The notes beneath the pieces are model-generated. The model had not been told where the DNA came from, ran no database searches, and worked only from the letters and a program-made list of their open reading frames with translations. Below are positions 24,961-36,897 of a DNA stretch of 64,000 nt, piece by piece; within the stretch, counting starts at the first letter, position 1, and every line of letters begins with the position of its first letter. The position numbers and the translations under genes were made by a program. The stretch is from Spirodela intermedia (lineage: Eukaryota > Streptophyta > Magnoliopsida > Alismatales > Araceae), in NCBI GenBank assembly GCA_902729315.2, contig LR746267.1:8994924-9058923 (forward strand). Reading direction: 5' to 3'.

Positions 24961-27289
24961 TTACAGAGTGTACCATTAATATCATGCTTTATATCTTGTG
25001 ATTTAAGACAAAGCATTCTTGAATGTAGTGTAGGCATAAGATGAACCAAATAAAATTATTAATCATTGTTAAAGTCATCATCATCAATGCATACTCAACC
25101 TTATAATATGAAATATATATTCCATAGTGATCTTATTGATAGCATAACTATTTACACAATTTTACTAGCCATCACCCTCTATCTGCACCAATAATGCTAG
25201 GTCTATAAGAGTTTTCATGTTCTTCATGACTAAATGTTTTGCAAACAAATTTAAGTGCTCTTGAAATATTTTAATATCTCAAGGACTATGCAATTTGGTT
25301 GATTAGATATGATTTCTCTACATATTAAGTCCATATGATGTTGTCTTTAATAAGAGCACGGTGAAAAAAAGTTTTATATGATATTAAACTTGCATAAAAT
25401 ATTTTGTAGAGGTTTGACTATGACATTCGAGGATCTAAACCCATGGTCCTTCTTTCGTAGCATTTCAAATATTTCAATTTTTTATCATTTTTTTTTTGTC
25501 AAGCAACATAAATGTATTCCTATGTTTTGAAGTAGGGTTATGATTATCATCTTTTTATATTGGGATTTTGGCCTTTTACCTCACATATGATGGGTTGAAT
25601 CAGCATAGATATGTCTATTTTCTAGATATCCACTAATTTCTCTATGCACTATGACTTGTTTTTCATTTTCTTGTGCACCATGTCGTAGTTAAATTATGAG
25701 ATTTAGTCTTGCCTTCTTAATTTAGGGATTTTGTTCTTTTGATCGCTATTTCAATATCATAAAGACAACTTTTGAAGTGATAACTTAATTTAGGAATGCA
25801 TTAACATGAGAATACAATTTGTGCATTCCTTTGCATGCCAAGTCATCATTTCATTTCTTTATTTACTACTTCAATACAATTTGTATTAACTTTGGATATA
25901 GTTAAGTGGAATAAATTAAAATTTTGGTACTTTTTATTTGAACTATGTTCATACCAGCTATAACAACTGTTGCCTAAAGCTAATATCATGTTGAGGCACC
26001 ACCTTTCAAGTTGTGTACGATAAATTCAGCTGCTTCTCTCTTGGACTTTCTTAAATTTAAAAAATGTTCACCCTCTCCAACCAATCCATAAACTCTTTGG
26101 GCATAGATGTCCTTGAAAATTGGGCAAGTTAATCCTTATCCATAACTTTTAAAAATATTCATCTAAAGGTTTTTAAATAATTTTCCTCAAAGTTGCCTAT
26201 ATTATTTCTAGATACAAAAGAAGAATGTTTATTTGTGCCTTTTTTTTGCCACAAAGTGGCTACCTATGCAAAGGATGAATGATTAGTTAATAAAATAATA
26301 CTTATGGTCACCGTATCTATATTAGAATGAGACTTTAGTTGCCATCATCCTTGAAAGCATCATGCTCATCCCACAGGTAATGAAAAACAAATTTCTAGAA
26401 CTTGAAAAAATTATTATAGAAAGAGAACTTACCCCATGAATTATGTAATCTAAAGGATCAACATGTTATGTCCACATAGCATAATAAATTGTATGACTTT
26501 AAACATTACTTTGATACTAATTGATATCATGTACATTTGTGAAGGATGAAAATTATACCTTGAATTCAAAAGGATTAAGATTTATTTTACAAGTCCACAA
26601 TAATTGATTTGTACATCCCTCCAATCCATATGAATTAAGTTGTTTTCTCTTGAATCTAAGAGGGTTTGGAGGGAAATATATATATAGAAAATTAAAATTC
26701 TATTAGTGGAAAAAAGGGTGATGCCATACTATCAAGTTTTAATAAATCGACATCAATTATTACTAACATACAAATAGTATTAAATAATAAAAGTAATAAT
26801 AATAATAAAAATAAGTTACTATTTTTACTAAAATAGTGCTCGACCTATGTTTTAGGACTTTAAATTTGACTTGCGTTTTGAATTTATTTGGGCCTTGAAA
26901 TATTTTTTCTCCACACTTTCACATTTTCTGTCCATCTAAGCCACAAGTTATGACCTTTTCCCTTTTGATGGACTTGTGCTCTACATTGACAAGAAAAAAC
27001 ATCTGATTGTTATGACACAAGTTGATGTAGGTGGGTATGATTCTAATAAATGCTTAATAAAGGATGTGCAGGAATGACTTCACAACTAGTTATAATTATT
27101 AATGCCTGATTTCAAACACCGATACACCATCGTTTTGCCCAAAAAAGTAATTATTTTGACACAATAATGATTACAATATCATTCAAAATCCAAATTCATG
27201 ATCAGTCATCTAAGAAGTCAAAATGCATAATAAATAAAATAGCAGTTTATGCTAGTTGGATGTTGTAGTATCCAAAATGGTTATAAGCC
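24961..27289. other. AT-rich intergenic region
   Basis: No coding potential recognised. At 26509-26522 the plus strand reads CTTTGATACTAATTG, one to three changes from the complement of the initiator-tRNA(Met) primer binding site (GCTCTGATACCA) seen next to plant LTRs. No LTR pair was found around it, so this is only a hint of a decayed retroelement. Confidence 0.35.
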
Positions 27290-27985
27290 ATTGTTCACAT
27301 TAAAATTCAGGGTATGTAGTTGGCAAACACCTCCCAAATCTCCAAAAAGAATCTCAAAAATTACATCACTTTGAGAGTCATAGCAACTACCCATCTAATG
27401 TGCTTCATGTGGAAGTAAAAGGTCCTTGCATCCATAGAGTGTGAATATAAATCAAATATCATCTAAGGGGAAACTTTGTGAAGTTGGATCCAAGAATCAT
27501 GAGTTGATGAGGATCTCTTGAAAGTAAAGGTAGAAGAATTGATCCACACACATAAAAAAACAGAGAGATGAAAAATGACATCAATTATGAGCTCCTTTGT
27601 TTTTTATTTTATCTCACATGTTCCCCCCGATCTCAACCAAAAAGAAAAGGATAAAAAAAAAGAAAAAAAAGATAAGAACAAGATGCATGGAACCATTATA
27701 CCCACCAACTGATGGATATCAACACCAAAAGTTAAAGATGAAGAAGAGGCAGGGGATTTTTTTTTGAGAGAAAACCTAGGGCTAACCTCTCGAGTCCCTT
27801 TTGTGCATTGTAGTCTCAAATTGAACAAACATGCATGTGATTACATAGAAGCACTGACCAATAAACCCAAGAATGTGAAAACATAGGGAAAGGGTTTTCT
27901 ACACGATTGCAGAGCACGTGGGAAGGAAAGTACAGGTGATTGTGACAACAATGAGGCTGATTTCAGGCGCCTATGATTGTCCTAA
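27290..27985. repeat. Decayed duplicate of the APS kinase 5' flank
   Basis: Aligns collinearly with 22725-23440. Landmarks in the same order and orientation: TCATAGCAACT, GTTGGATCCA.GAATCA.GAGT, GAGAAAACCT, CTAACCTCTCGAGTCCCTT.TGTGCA, and GATTGCAGAGCAC for GACCGCAGAGCGC. The duplicate is poorer in C and G, mostly through C-to-T and G-to-A changes. It carries no APS kinase coding exon. Confidence 0.85.
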
Positions 27986-29331
27986 CCTGATATGACCATG
28001 AGGCACGGAGAGAGAGGGAGAGGGAGAGAGGGAGAGAGAGGTTTCACATTAATAAAACATAGCATTTTGAATGACTTCATGCTTCATTTCAAAATTATCA
28101 TCTCTTTAATGGATGCAAGACTAGTGATGACAATATATATGAAAAAATTAACATTGGCCATTGGATCTTACATCATTGTTATCAAATGAATTTAGAAATA
28201 AATGAGAAGAGAAGGCTTTGATATGATGCATAACTTAGATCTATCATATTTCATGCAAGATCAGAAATGCTATCTAATTCTTACATGACTTGATGATATA
28301 TGTACAACATTTAAGAAAACTCTTCATCTTTTCTAACTTGAGAAGACCCTTCCACTAGATAATGTATGCATATGTGAATACCACCCTTTCTACCTTGGCT
28401 GCTATTAAGTGTTTATTATTGTAAGTTAATAATGGTTTTAAATATTAGTCTTATGAACTAACTCATGATATATATACACTCATTTACATTAAATAGAGAG
28501 GATTTTTATATGATTAATGTGAAGTTCTAGTTAATTATGTAACTTTATATGATTTTGACATACATATTTTAGAGTTAAAATAAATAAAAATAAAATAAAT
28601 AAAATAAATATAAAAAGAGGGGGACACATTGGCCAGCTGACACTCGATAGTTCACCTAGAGGACATTATAAATGAGTGAGAAGTACAATTGGGGGAACCA
28701 TGAGCCGAGCTAAGTGACGCAAGGAACCCACACAGAGCATATGTGCATGACTCTTCCACATCACTAGAGCAGAACTAGTGCACGTGACAAGGTATGATCT
28801 CATCACACATGTGTATGTGGGGGTGTGATAATATGTCAAAAGAATTATTAATTGCCTTAAAATGAATATATTTTAGGATCAAATGTCTTATTTTAACATG
28901 TTATCATTTAAAAAATAACAAAATAATAACTTTATAATGATCCTAAGAATTTTTTCCTATTTATAATTTTTTTGTATTTTTTATGACTTTTTTTTGGATT
29001 TATTTTGATATATTTAAGTTATGAGGAAATTAAACTAATTTTGAGAAATATGTATGCATTCTTTCACACATTCTAGAGGCTTTTCCACATTTTCTTGCAG
29101 TTAACGACACGTGCCAGCCATTGGTATTTTATATATTTGACACACCGTCGTATGTGATGCAGCGGCACCATGATTATTTAATTCATAAATATTTTATTCA
29201 AGTTGTAGTTACGCAGAGTATGAGAAGATGTGGAGCATTGTACTATGTAGAATGTGAGAATATGAGGTATCACACATGAGCAAAAGGCGAGAAGATGTGG
29301 ACTACCAGTCGAGGATTACTATGACTCTTAT
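27986..29331. other. AT-rich intergenic region
   Basis: A GA-rich tract lies at 28003-28040 and an AAAT-rich low-complexity tract at about 28577-28616. No gene seen. Confidence 0.5.
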
Positions 29332-29620
29332 TTTTGGTGCTTAAAGACATCTTGTCACCAAAAATGATAGTTAAAGACATCTCTTCTCCTTAATTATCAA
29401 CTTTCGGTGGTTAAAGATGTCTTGTCACTATAAACGGTGATTAAAGACAACTCTTCTCCTTAACCATCAGATTTTGGTGGTTAAGGACGTCTTGTCACCG
29501 TAAGTGGTGGTTAAAGATGTCTCTTCATCTTAACCATCCACTTTTGGTGGTTAGGAACGTCTTCTCACCATAAATAGTAGTTATAAACTTCTCTTCTCAA
29601 CCATCACCTTTTAGTGGTTC
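29332..29620. repeat. 70-bp tandem repeat, about four copies
   Basis: Units begin near 29332, 29402, 29472 and 29542, with a partial fifth near 29610. Each contains TTGGTGGTTAA, then AAAGA.GTCTTGTCACC, then a second half with TTAAAGACATCTCTTCTCC and TTAACCATCA. The two halves of each unit are themselves related, giving an internal ~35-bp period. TAACCATC and GGTGGTTA form an imperfect inverted pair at each junction. Subterminal arrays like this are typical of CACTA-type DNA transposons; the sequence read on the minus strand from 29630 (CATTGCAAAAGAACCACTAAA) resembles a decayed CACTA end, but this is inference. Confidence 0.75.
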
Positions 29621-30085
29621 TTTTGCAATGGAGACACCCATTCAACGACATAGATTTCTTTATTTTCTACGATCGATATCTGATGATCTAAAAGGGGTTT
29701 CAAGCCCAAAATTTGTGGGCACAATCTTCAAGATGTGCTCTTCGCATCCCCATACTTGGATTAACAAACTGGCTTAAAGAAGGTTGTGAAAAATAAGGAG
29801 AGGAGTGAGGGATATTTTGAGAAAGAGCCAAAGATATTTTGGGAAAATTTATTACTTATATGTATTTTCTTCACCCCTTTTCTTTCTCATCTTTTGGAAG
29901 GAGTCCCAACAGTTGTTGATCAGAGTGAAATAATTTCTATACCAAAAATCTATTCTTCTTCCCCTTTTGAGTAATCTTGAGTGATGAAAAAAGGCCTTGA
30001 GGGCAAAGTTGAGTGTTGAAGATCGAGTTGCAACGAGTAAAGTGTAGAGATCAACATGTTAGAGGAAACCGCTTGACCTTGGTGA
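29621..30085. other. Intergenic region left of the glutaredoxin retrocopy
   Basis: AT-rich, with a 62-codon open frame (29786-29974, +) of no recognisable family. Forms the insertion target region of the retrocopy. Confidence 0.5.
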
Positions 30086-30099
30086 CAAATAAAGGCCGA

Positions 30100-30132
<33 letters not shown>

Positions 30133-31780
30133 CCAGCGTGAATCATGGCGTGAATATCTGACTGTGTCCAGAAATAACAGTACCCGTGTGGGTAAAATGA
30201 TCATATGTTCGAGTCTGTTAAAGGCAAAAATCTGAAGAAAATAAGATTGGGGGGCTACTCAGTGAGAGTGGCTCTCAGTTCCCCGTTCTTGTGCAGCTCC
30301 AAGACGATGTCACAGCCGCCGATGAGGTCGCTCTTGTAGTAGAGCTGAGGGAAAGTGGGCCAGTTGGAGAAGGTCTTCAAGCCCTGCCTCACTTCGTCGT
30401 CGGTCAGGATGTCGAAGTACCCGAAGTCAACTCCTTCCTCTCTGAGGGCACTCACCACCTTGGAGCTGAACCCACAGCGCGGTGCATCAGGAGAGCCCTT
30501 CATGAAGAGCATCACCGGCGAGGAGGAGACCAGGTCTATGAGCCGCTCCTCTAGGGTTTGTTCTCCGGGCAGGACGCCCTTCTCGGTGAGAGTCGTCTTC
30601 AGCTCGCCGCTCCTCTGCATCTCCAACATGATGTCGGACCCTCCGATGAGCTCCCCCTTTATGTAAAGCTGTGGGTAGCTCGATCAGTTGGAGAAGACTT
30701 TCAGCCCCTGTCGGACTTCGTTGTCGGAGAGGATGTCGAAGCTCTGAAACTCGACCTTCTCCTGTCGAAGAATCTCAACGGCCTTGCGGCTGAAGCCGCA
30801 CCTGGATTCATCTGGGGTTCCTTTCATGAACAGCATGACGGAGCTTCTGTTGGTGAGCTCCTCCAGACGAGAATTGAGGGCACCGCTTGCATCAGAGGTC
30901 GTCTCCACGGATTTCTCCTCGGTGGCCGCTTGGGGAGGGTTCTCCGATTCAGAGACTACTGTTGTTGCTGCTGCTGCTGCTGCTCCAGAGTCAACGCCGA
31001 GAAGCCCATGGTCTCTGAACGCCTCCTTAAGTTCACCGCTTTCGTGCATGGCGACCGCAATGTCGCAGCCGCCGAGGAGCTCCCCCTTGCAGAAGAGCTG
31101 GGGAAAGGTCGGCCAATTGGAGAACTTCTTCATCCCCTCGCGGACGTCGTTGTCCGTGAGAATGTCAAAGCTTCCAAAGTCAACTCCCTCGTCCTTGAGA
31201 ATGTCTACTACCTTGCGGCTGAACCCACACTTCGGCTGGTCCGGGGTTCCCTTCATAAAGAGGAAAACAGGGTGGAAGTCCACAAGTTGCTGCAGCCGGT
31301 TCTTGAGGGAGTCACTGGGGTGGTTTGATGCAGGGCCTTCTGAAGGAGGAGCTCCATCTTCCCCTCCGCCAGGTTCCCCACGGTTCTTAGGTCCCACAAC
31401 TTTAGAGATCTTTTCAGCTTAACTGGGGGGGTTTGCACCCTCTAATTTGTCAACGACTTTACCATCCTTGCAGAAGACAAAAAAAGGTACAGCGCTAACT
31501 GAATAACACTCTGAAATTTCGGGTTGTTCTTCAGCTTCGACCCTAAGGAAGCGAGCGCTGGGGAAGTCAGCGGAGAGGTGGGAGAAGACTTGGTCCATCT
31601 GCTTGGACGCCTCGCACCACGAAGCCCAGAAGTGGAGGACCACAGAGCCACCGCCACCTAACACTCCATCCAGCTGGTCCTTGGACCTGACGTCCGCTAC
31701 AGCGCCTCCCATCGCCCCCTTCACCGTATCTTCTGCGACAGACGCCCCCTACAAGGCTCTGCCAAATAAAGGCCGAAGTT
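30086..31780 (-). mobile_element. Retroposed cDNA insertion with target-site duplication
   Basis: The 18-base sequence CAAATAAAGGCCGAAGTT occurs at 30086-30103 and again, identical, at 31763-31780. Between them lies a complete intronless glutaredoxin cDNA on the minus strand: about 50 bp of 5' UTR (31762-31713), the coding sequence (31712-30255), about 124 bp of 3' UTR (30254-30131), and 29 T at 30102-30130 on the plus strand, i.e. a poly(A) tail next to the 3' target duplication. The sense-strand cut site reads CTT|AACTT, compatible with an L1-type endonuclease (TT|AAAA consensus). This is the structure left by LINE-mediated retroposition. Confidence 0.93.
30255..31712 (-). pseudogene. GRXS17: Retrocopy of GRXS17-type monothiol glutaredoxin, two nonsense codons
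   Basis: 485 codons plus stop, one continuous frame, no introns. Order: thioredoxin-like domain (WASWCEASKQMDQVFSHL) at residues ~1-98, then three monothiol glutaredoxin domains each with CGFS (codons at 31229-31218, 30800-30789 and 30476-30465) and MLFMKG or FLFMKG, NWPTFPQL and GGCDI motifs. Parent proteins are cytosolic/nuclear Fe-S cluster-binding glutaredoxins involved in Fe-S and redox functions. The copy is interrupted by TAA at 31421-31419 (a Leu position after GANPPS) and by TGA at 30686-30684 (the Trp of SNWSSYPQL). Everything else is in frame. The start ATG is at 31712; an upstream GTG at 31724 is not a plant start. If transcribed it would give only the ~97-residue thioredoxin-like part. 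Confidence 0.93.
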
Positions 31781-34700
31781 AAGTAATCTTCTTCCCTTTA
31801 CCTGCTTGTCTCATTTTCTTTTGTCCCTAGGGTAAAACCTAGGGTTTTAGATAGGTTCTAAGTAGTTACATTATTTCTTTTCAATCTTGAACACTCTTTC
31901 TCATTAAAATACTTTCAAAACTTATTTTTTACAACCCCCTAGGACAACCATGATTTAGGGTTTCCTTCATTACATCCCATTTAACCCATATTTTTAGTCT
32001 CCCACTCATCTCTTCTCTTTTTCTCTTGTCCATCTTCTAACTGATTTTTTCTCATTACCTAGTATTTCTTAAGATCATTAGTTTTTCTCCTTGTGGTTTG
32101 ACCCCTATCTTACCCTCTCTACTCATTAAATTGATTAGGATAGTAGAAATATAAATAGTTTTACATAATTTCAGTTAGGACCTTTGACATCCTAAGTCAA
32201 GAGTTATCAAGATGGATATACCCTCTCCCCAAGTGGTTCTAACCATTTTTTTTATGAGAGAGGGAACTTGAAAGTAGAAGAAGTCCATGGTTATATTGAT
32301 CTAAAATCTCTAGAAACTACTGATGTGGGAATAAACTAATGGTAGTGTTTGTACGTAGAAATTAAATTTTAAATTATCTTTAGAGTAAGAGAATTAATTG
32401 AATTGTGTGTTCACTATTTTAAGGGTATTATAATAAGTGGTTGAACTTCCCTTATGCACCTAGGTGAAAGGTAGAGGTTTGAATCTCATTGATGTCAAAA
32501 ATTATAACTTTATTCTATTTTAATTTTGTAGTTTTCTTGTAGAGAGCATGTTAATGAAATAGTCGATGAAGGTGATCAATTATTCATGAAATCTTTGTCA
32601 TCATAAGCTAAGATCATCATCAACAACTAACAAATAATTATGGATATAAAGATCATAAATTCTTAGAGGAAAAGATCTCTAATTAGTTGACAAATTGAGT
32701 CATTGTCGAGAACAAGACAATCTACTAAGAGAGTTATTTTGATGTCTTCAAGTGGTTTAATCATAATACAAGCATCCTCTCAATGCGTGCGCATGAGGAA
32801 TAAGCTTTTTGAGACACATCACACCTCCCTCTAGTTTAGCTCTATTGGGTGACATTCACTAGAGACCCATCATCACCGAACTTTTATTCTATTGGATGAT
32901 AGTCATGGAAAACACTTCATTGACTTTTACCTTTGTCCTCTAGAGTTTGTAGTTGAATCTAGAAAGAGCCTAAGCTTTGCACATCAAAGGAGAGCCTTCA
33001 AAATTGTGGACACTATTTAGAGATTCTCCAAAACACCTAAAATTTCGGTGATCACCACCACGACATCGAAATTTCTTTTTCAAAACTTGATTAATATTTA
33101 AATTAATATTTTTTAAAAAAATTAAACTTTCGAGATTATTTTATCAATTATGATTCATTCAGCATTTACAGACCTCAATTTCATCAATTAAATCATCTAT
33201 AATAGTTTACATAAGAAGAATTGTTGGACAAAACTCTATGTTTAACCAAATTTTTATTCTTTGGACGTTGATGATAGCTGTCATCAACAAATTTTTGATT
33301 TCATTTGATATTAAAAGTATTTTCTTATGATCTTTTAGTTCAAAAATCATAGAAAATCATACTCTGAAAAAAATTCTAACTTTTACTTGATATTATCTTA
33401 GATACTTGAGATAGACTTGAAAAATTTATACTATTTTTGAAATATTTATTAAATTAAAATTAATATGTATCATGAATTATTTTTTCAAAAATCTAAAAAT
33501 TACTATCACATAAGCAATAAATATTACACCTTAATCTAAATTACTCTCAACTTAGTTATCCTTTAGATAAATGTTTAATGATAGGCCATCAACCACAATC
33601 ATCCCAAGATTGATTGTTTCAATATTATTATAGTAGTAAAAACTTTCTTACATAAGTATAAGTAAATCAATGAGTAATGATATCCTATTATGCTGTCCAA
33701 TAAATCTCATTCACTATAAAGTTCACATTTACTTGAAATGTAGAAGTTGATGAATGTTTTTATAAATGGTACTGTTTTTATAGATGTTTATATGTTGTAT
33801 TATTATTACATATATGTGGTACTATTTTTATTACGATATGTTGTGTGAAAATTATTTGTATGATAATTTATTTTCCTGCAACATCCTAAAGCTTTTACAG
33901 TGAGGATTGACAACACTAACATTGTTAAATGAGCTAAAACCAAAAAACATAATGAAGTAACCATGTTGACATGTTACATTATTCAGTTGGATAGAAGCCT
34001 AAAAAGTCAAAGTAAGAGTGAGTGCTTGTTAAAAATATAGTTATTTGTCATGTGAAAAGTAGAATAATTGATTGTATTGATAACTATTAAGTATGTAAGT
34101 TTATATCTAATGAATGTAACCTAAAAAAAAGTAGCAAAAACTTAAGGAGTGAGGAGTTCTTGATATAATAGAAGTTAGTTGTAGGTCAAATTGTAGATGC
34201 TCTTGATTTTGACATTTACAAGTAGAAAATTTATCGATGAATAATTTATTTCATATTCGTTGAACCATACCACAATTATTTTCATCATGAGTTAAATATT
34301 ATTGTCAAATATTCAAATTATACATTAATGATGCTCAATACATGATCTTATGACTAACAATGAATTTAGTTAGTTACATTCTTGAGATATCATTTTATAT
34401 TGAAATAGTACAATGTAATATTCTTAAACTACAAGTGTAGAATAACTTATGTCAATACATGTGATGAAGTCTCAAGTATATTTTGAAAAAATAAAGTCAC
34501 AAGTGAGATTCAAATGCACCACCTAAGCATTGTGAAGATAAAAGTGTTAGTGTGAAAAATGTTTGAAAAATCAAAGATACATTATGATATACATGAGATT
34601 TGAACTTAGGAAGTAAGTTATGCAGAAGTACAAAACTGATGACCGAAATATTTAAATTAATGTATGGGTAGAATTTGAAATCAAAACACACTATAGTCAC

Positions 34701-36897
34701 AATATCAAAAGTTGATTAATGACTGACGTAAGACTCAAACTTAAGTCTTATATCATAGTTGAGTTAGATCATTCACACGAAGTAAATAAGGTAGTAGAAA
34801 ACTTTTGGTTATGTAACTTGTATGATGGCACATTAAAGTCTTACATGTAGAACATGACAAAGAAAAGTATCCAACTTTGACTAAGCATTAAAAGCAAAAT
34901 TTTCTATTGAAGTGCTATGAATATTTCAAAAGAACCTTTGAAATCATCTATGAAAAACCTATATGTTTCAAAGTAGAGAATAACTAAAGGTAAATCTTAC
35001 ATACCTTGGATGATAACACACCATCAGAGTTTGTGGATGCTCAATGATGTTATCTTAACTCGACCTCGAGGACAAAAACATTTGTTGATCAATTGAAAAT
35101 CTTCCAACATAATATCAAGGGTAAAATACTTATGAGTTGAATGATTTGAGCTAAAGTATGACCAAAGGTCAAAAGTACAGATCCTAAAGTATAACTCATC
35201 AATATAAAACATAGAATACATATAAGTCAAACAATATCTTTTGAGTATGAACCTTAAAGAGATAGTCTTCACCGATCAATTATAAATATACATACTGGAT
35301 ATCATGGAGAAAAAACATAAAAGTAAAAGGTTTAAAAGTAAAAAGGAATTCAAGGTTACTAGAGGACTAGTGGAACAATAATAAGTTTTTCAAATTAATA
35401 TAACCATTTTCAAATCCAAATATAATAGAGATACAGTATAATATAAGAAAAATAAAATGAGAAAAAAATCAAGGTTTAATCTTGAACAAATAAATCTTCA
35501 TCCACATCACTCACTCATGCTTAAGAAAAACTCATACTTGATCTTTTATAGTTAAATGACTACACATCTCAAAGAAAGATTTAAAACTTTATCCTACTTA
35601 ATCATTTACGATCATTTACAAATTTTTCAACTATAGTGAAGCTTGTCTCTCTCCATTAGACTCTAAGATAACTTGGGTAGTGAGTGAATGGAAAGTAAGG
35701 CTAAGGCATAAGGTATTAAGAGTCAAAGTTTGTCTAAAAAAAGATATTATTATTTATGAAAAATTATGTATTAACTTAGACATAGTATTAAGAGTTAAGA
35801 CCTACTTGTGAGGGGTGAGATCTTTGTGGAGATTAAAAAATTATATTGTGAGAGTCTAGCCCATGAAATTAATTATATTTTTAAAAATCATTAATAGAAA
35901 TCCAATAGAGAAATCTTTTAAACTGAACATAGCCCAAAGAGAAACACCACAGTGACTGCATGATGAAGAGAAGAGTCTTAGGTCAATTTGTATATATACT
36001 TGATATGTTGGAGTAATATTATGTGGTTTCAAATATCACATATAATTTTTAACACTACTTATGAAAACTATTTAACACAATTTAATTAGTTTTGAAAATC
36101 ATCTTTATAATAATATTTCCTTGCTAAAATGATAAGTCATAGGATAACAAAACATCAGATGGTACTATTTCCAAGTAAAAAATAATCCTAATGAGGAGTC
36201 AAATAGGACAAGGTACTTGTATCTTCTTAAAGGCACGAATATGGCTATTATCTTTTGTAATGTTGTTACCCTTCTCTTTGAAAAGAAAACATAGTTTTAA
36301 GTGTTCATAACATGCAAATCAATCAAGAATGATTAATTTTTTCAGGATTTTTTTACAAGCTGCATTGTACTTCCACCAATCTAATATTTTACATATATTT
36401 TAAATTTTTATTATCAATTTTTGTTGATTTATATTATATATCTTCTTTTATTCAGAAGCCTAGTTAATCATTTAACTTCAATTTACATTTCTTCTCTTTT
36501 CACTTGCATAGTTTTATATAAATAAGCCATCCATGGAGCCTCACATATGCATTCTCAACTATTTTGAATCTTGGTTAAGTAACTTGTGAATTATTATTGC
36601 AAACAAAGTTGTGATAAAGAGATTGATGGAGAGGCCTTTTTTATGTGAAAAACATGTGCAACTTCGATACAGTTTTTAATATTTCACATCAGCCATATTC
36701 TTTTCTTTATTGCTTACAGTACTAACAAAACATCTCAAGTAAGTTGAGCATTACAATTTGGATATTTAAAAATCATATCTCACTCGTGAGTATCATGCAA
36801 TTGAACCTCGAAATAGCTTGTAATTTTTGCTTCTTTATAATAGAAGGAAGATGCTTTCCATATTAACTAGTAATAAATTATTATCTCACTCATTATC
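31781..36897. other. AT-rich gene desert
   Basis: About 5 kb with no convincing gene. Telomere-box-like AAACCTAGGGTTTT occurs at 31836-31849. At 32430-32490 the order AAGTGGTTGAACTTCCC ... AGAGGTTTGAATCTC resembles the A and B boxes of a tRNA-derived SINE. At about 34500, 34600 and 34725 three segments share GAGATTCAAA/GAGATTTGAACTT/AAGACTCAAACTT followed by similar AT-rich sequence, perhaps related decayed short elements. Confidence 0.4.

Noticed and set aside
30102-30130. Poly(T) tract as an assembly artefact or transcription signal
   Set aside because: Its position between the glutaredoxin 3' UTR and the target duplication explains it as the poly(A) tail of the retrocopy.
30558-31422. Long plus-strand open frames opposite the glutaredoxin
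   Set aside because: Antisense shadows of the retrocopy; the minus strand holds all CGFS motifs.
31722-31724. Upstream start for the glutaredoxin copy
   Set aside because: The codon is GTG, not ATG; the first ATG is at 31712-31710 and fits the family N-terminus.
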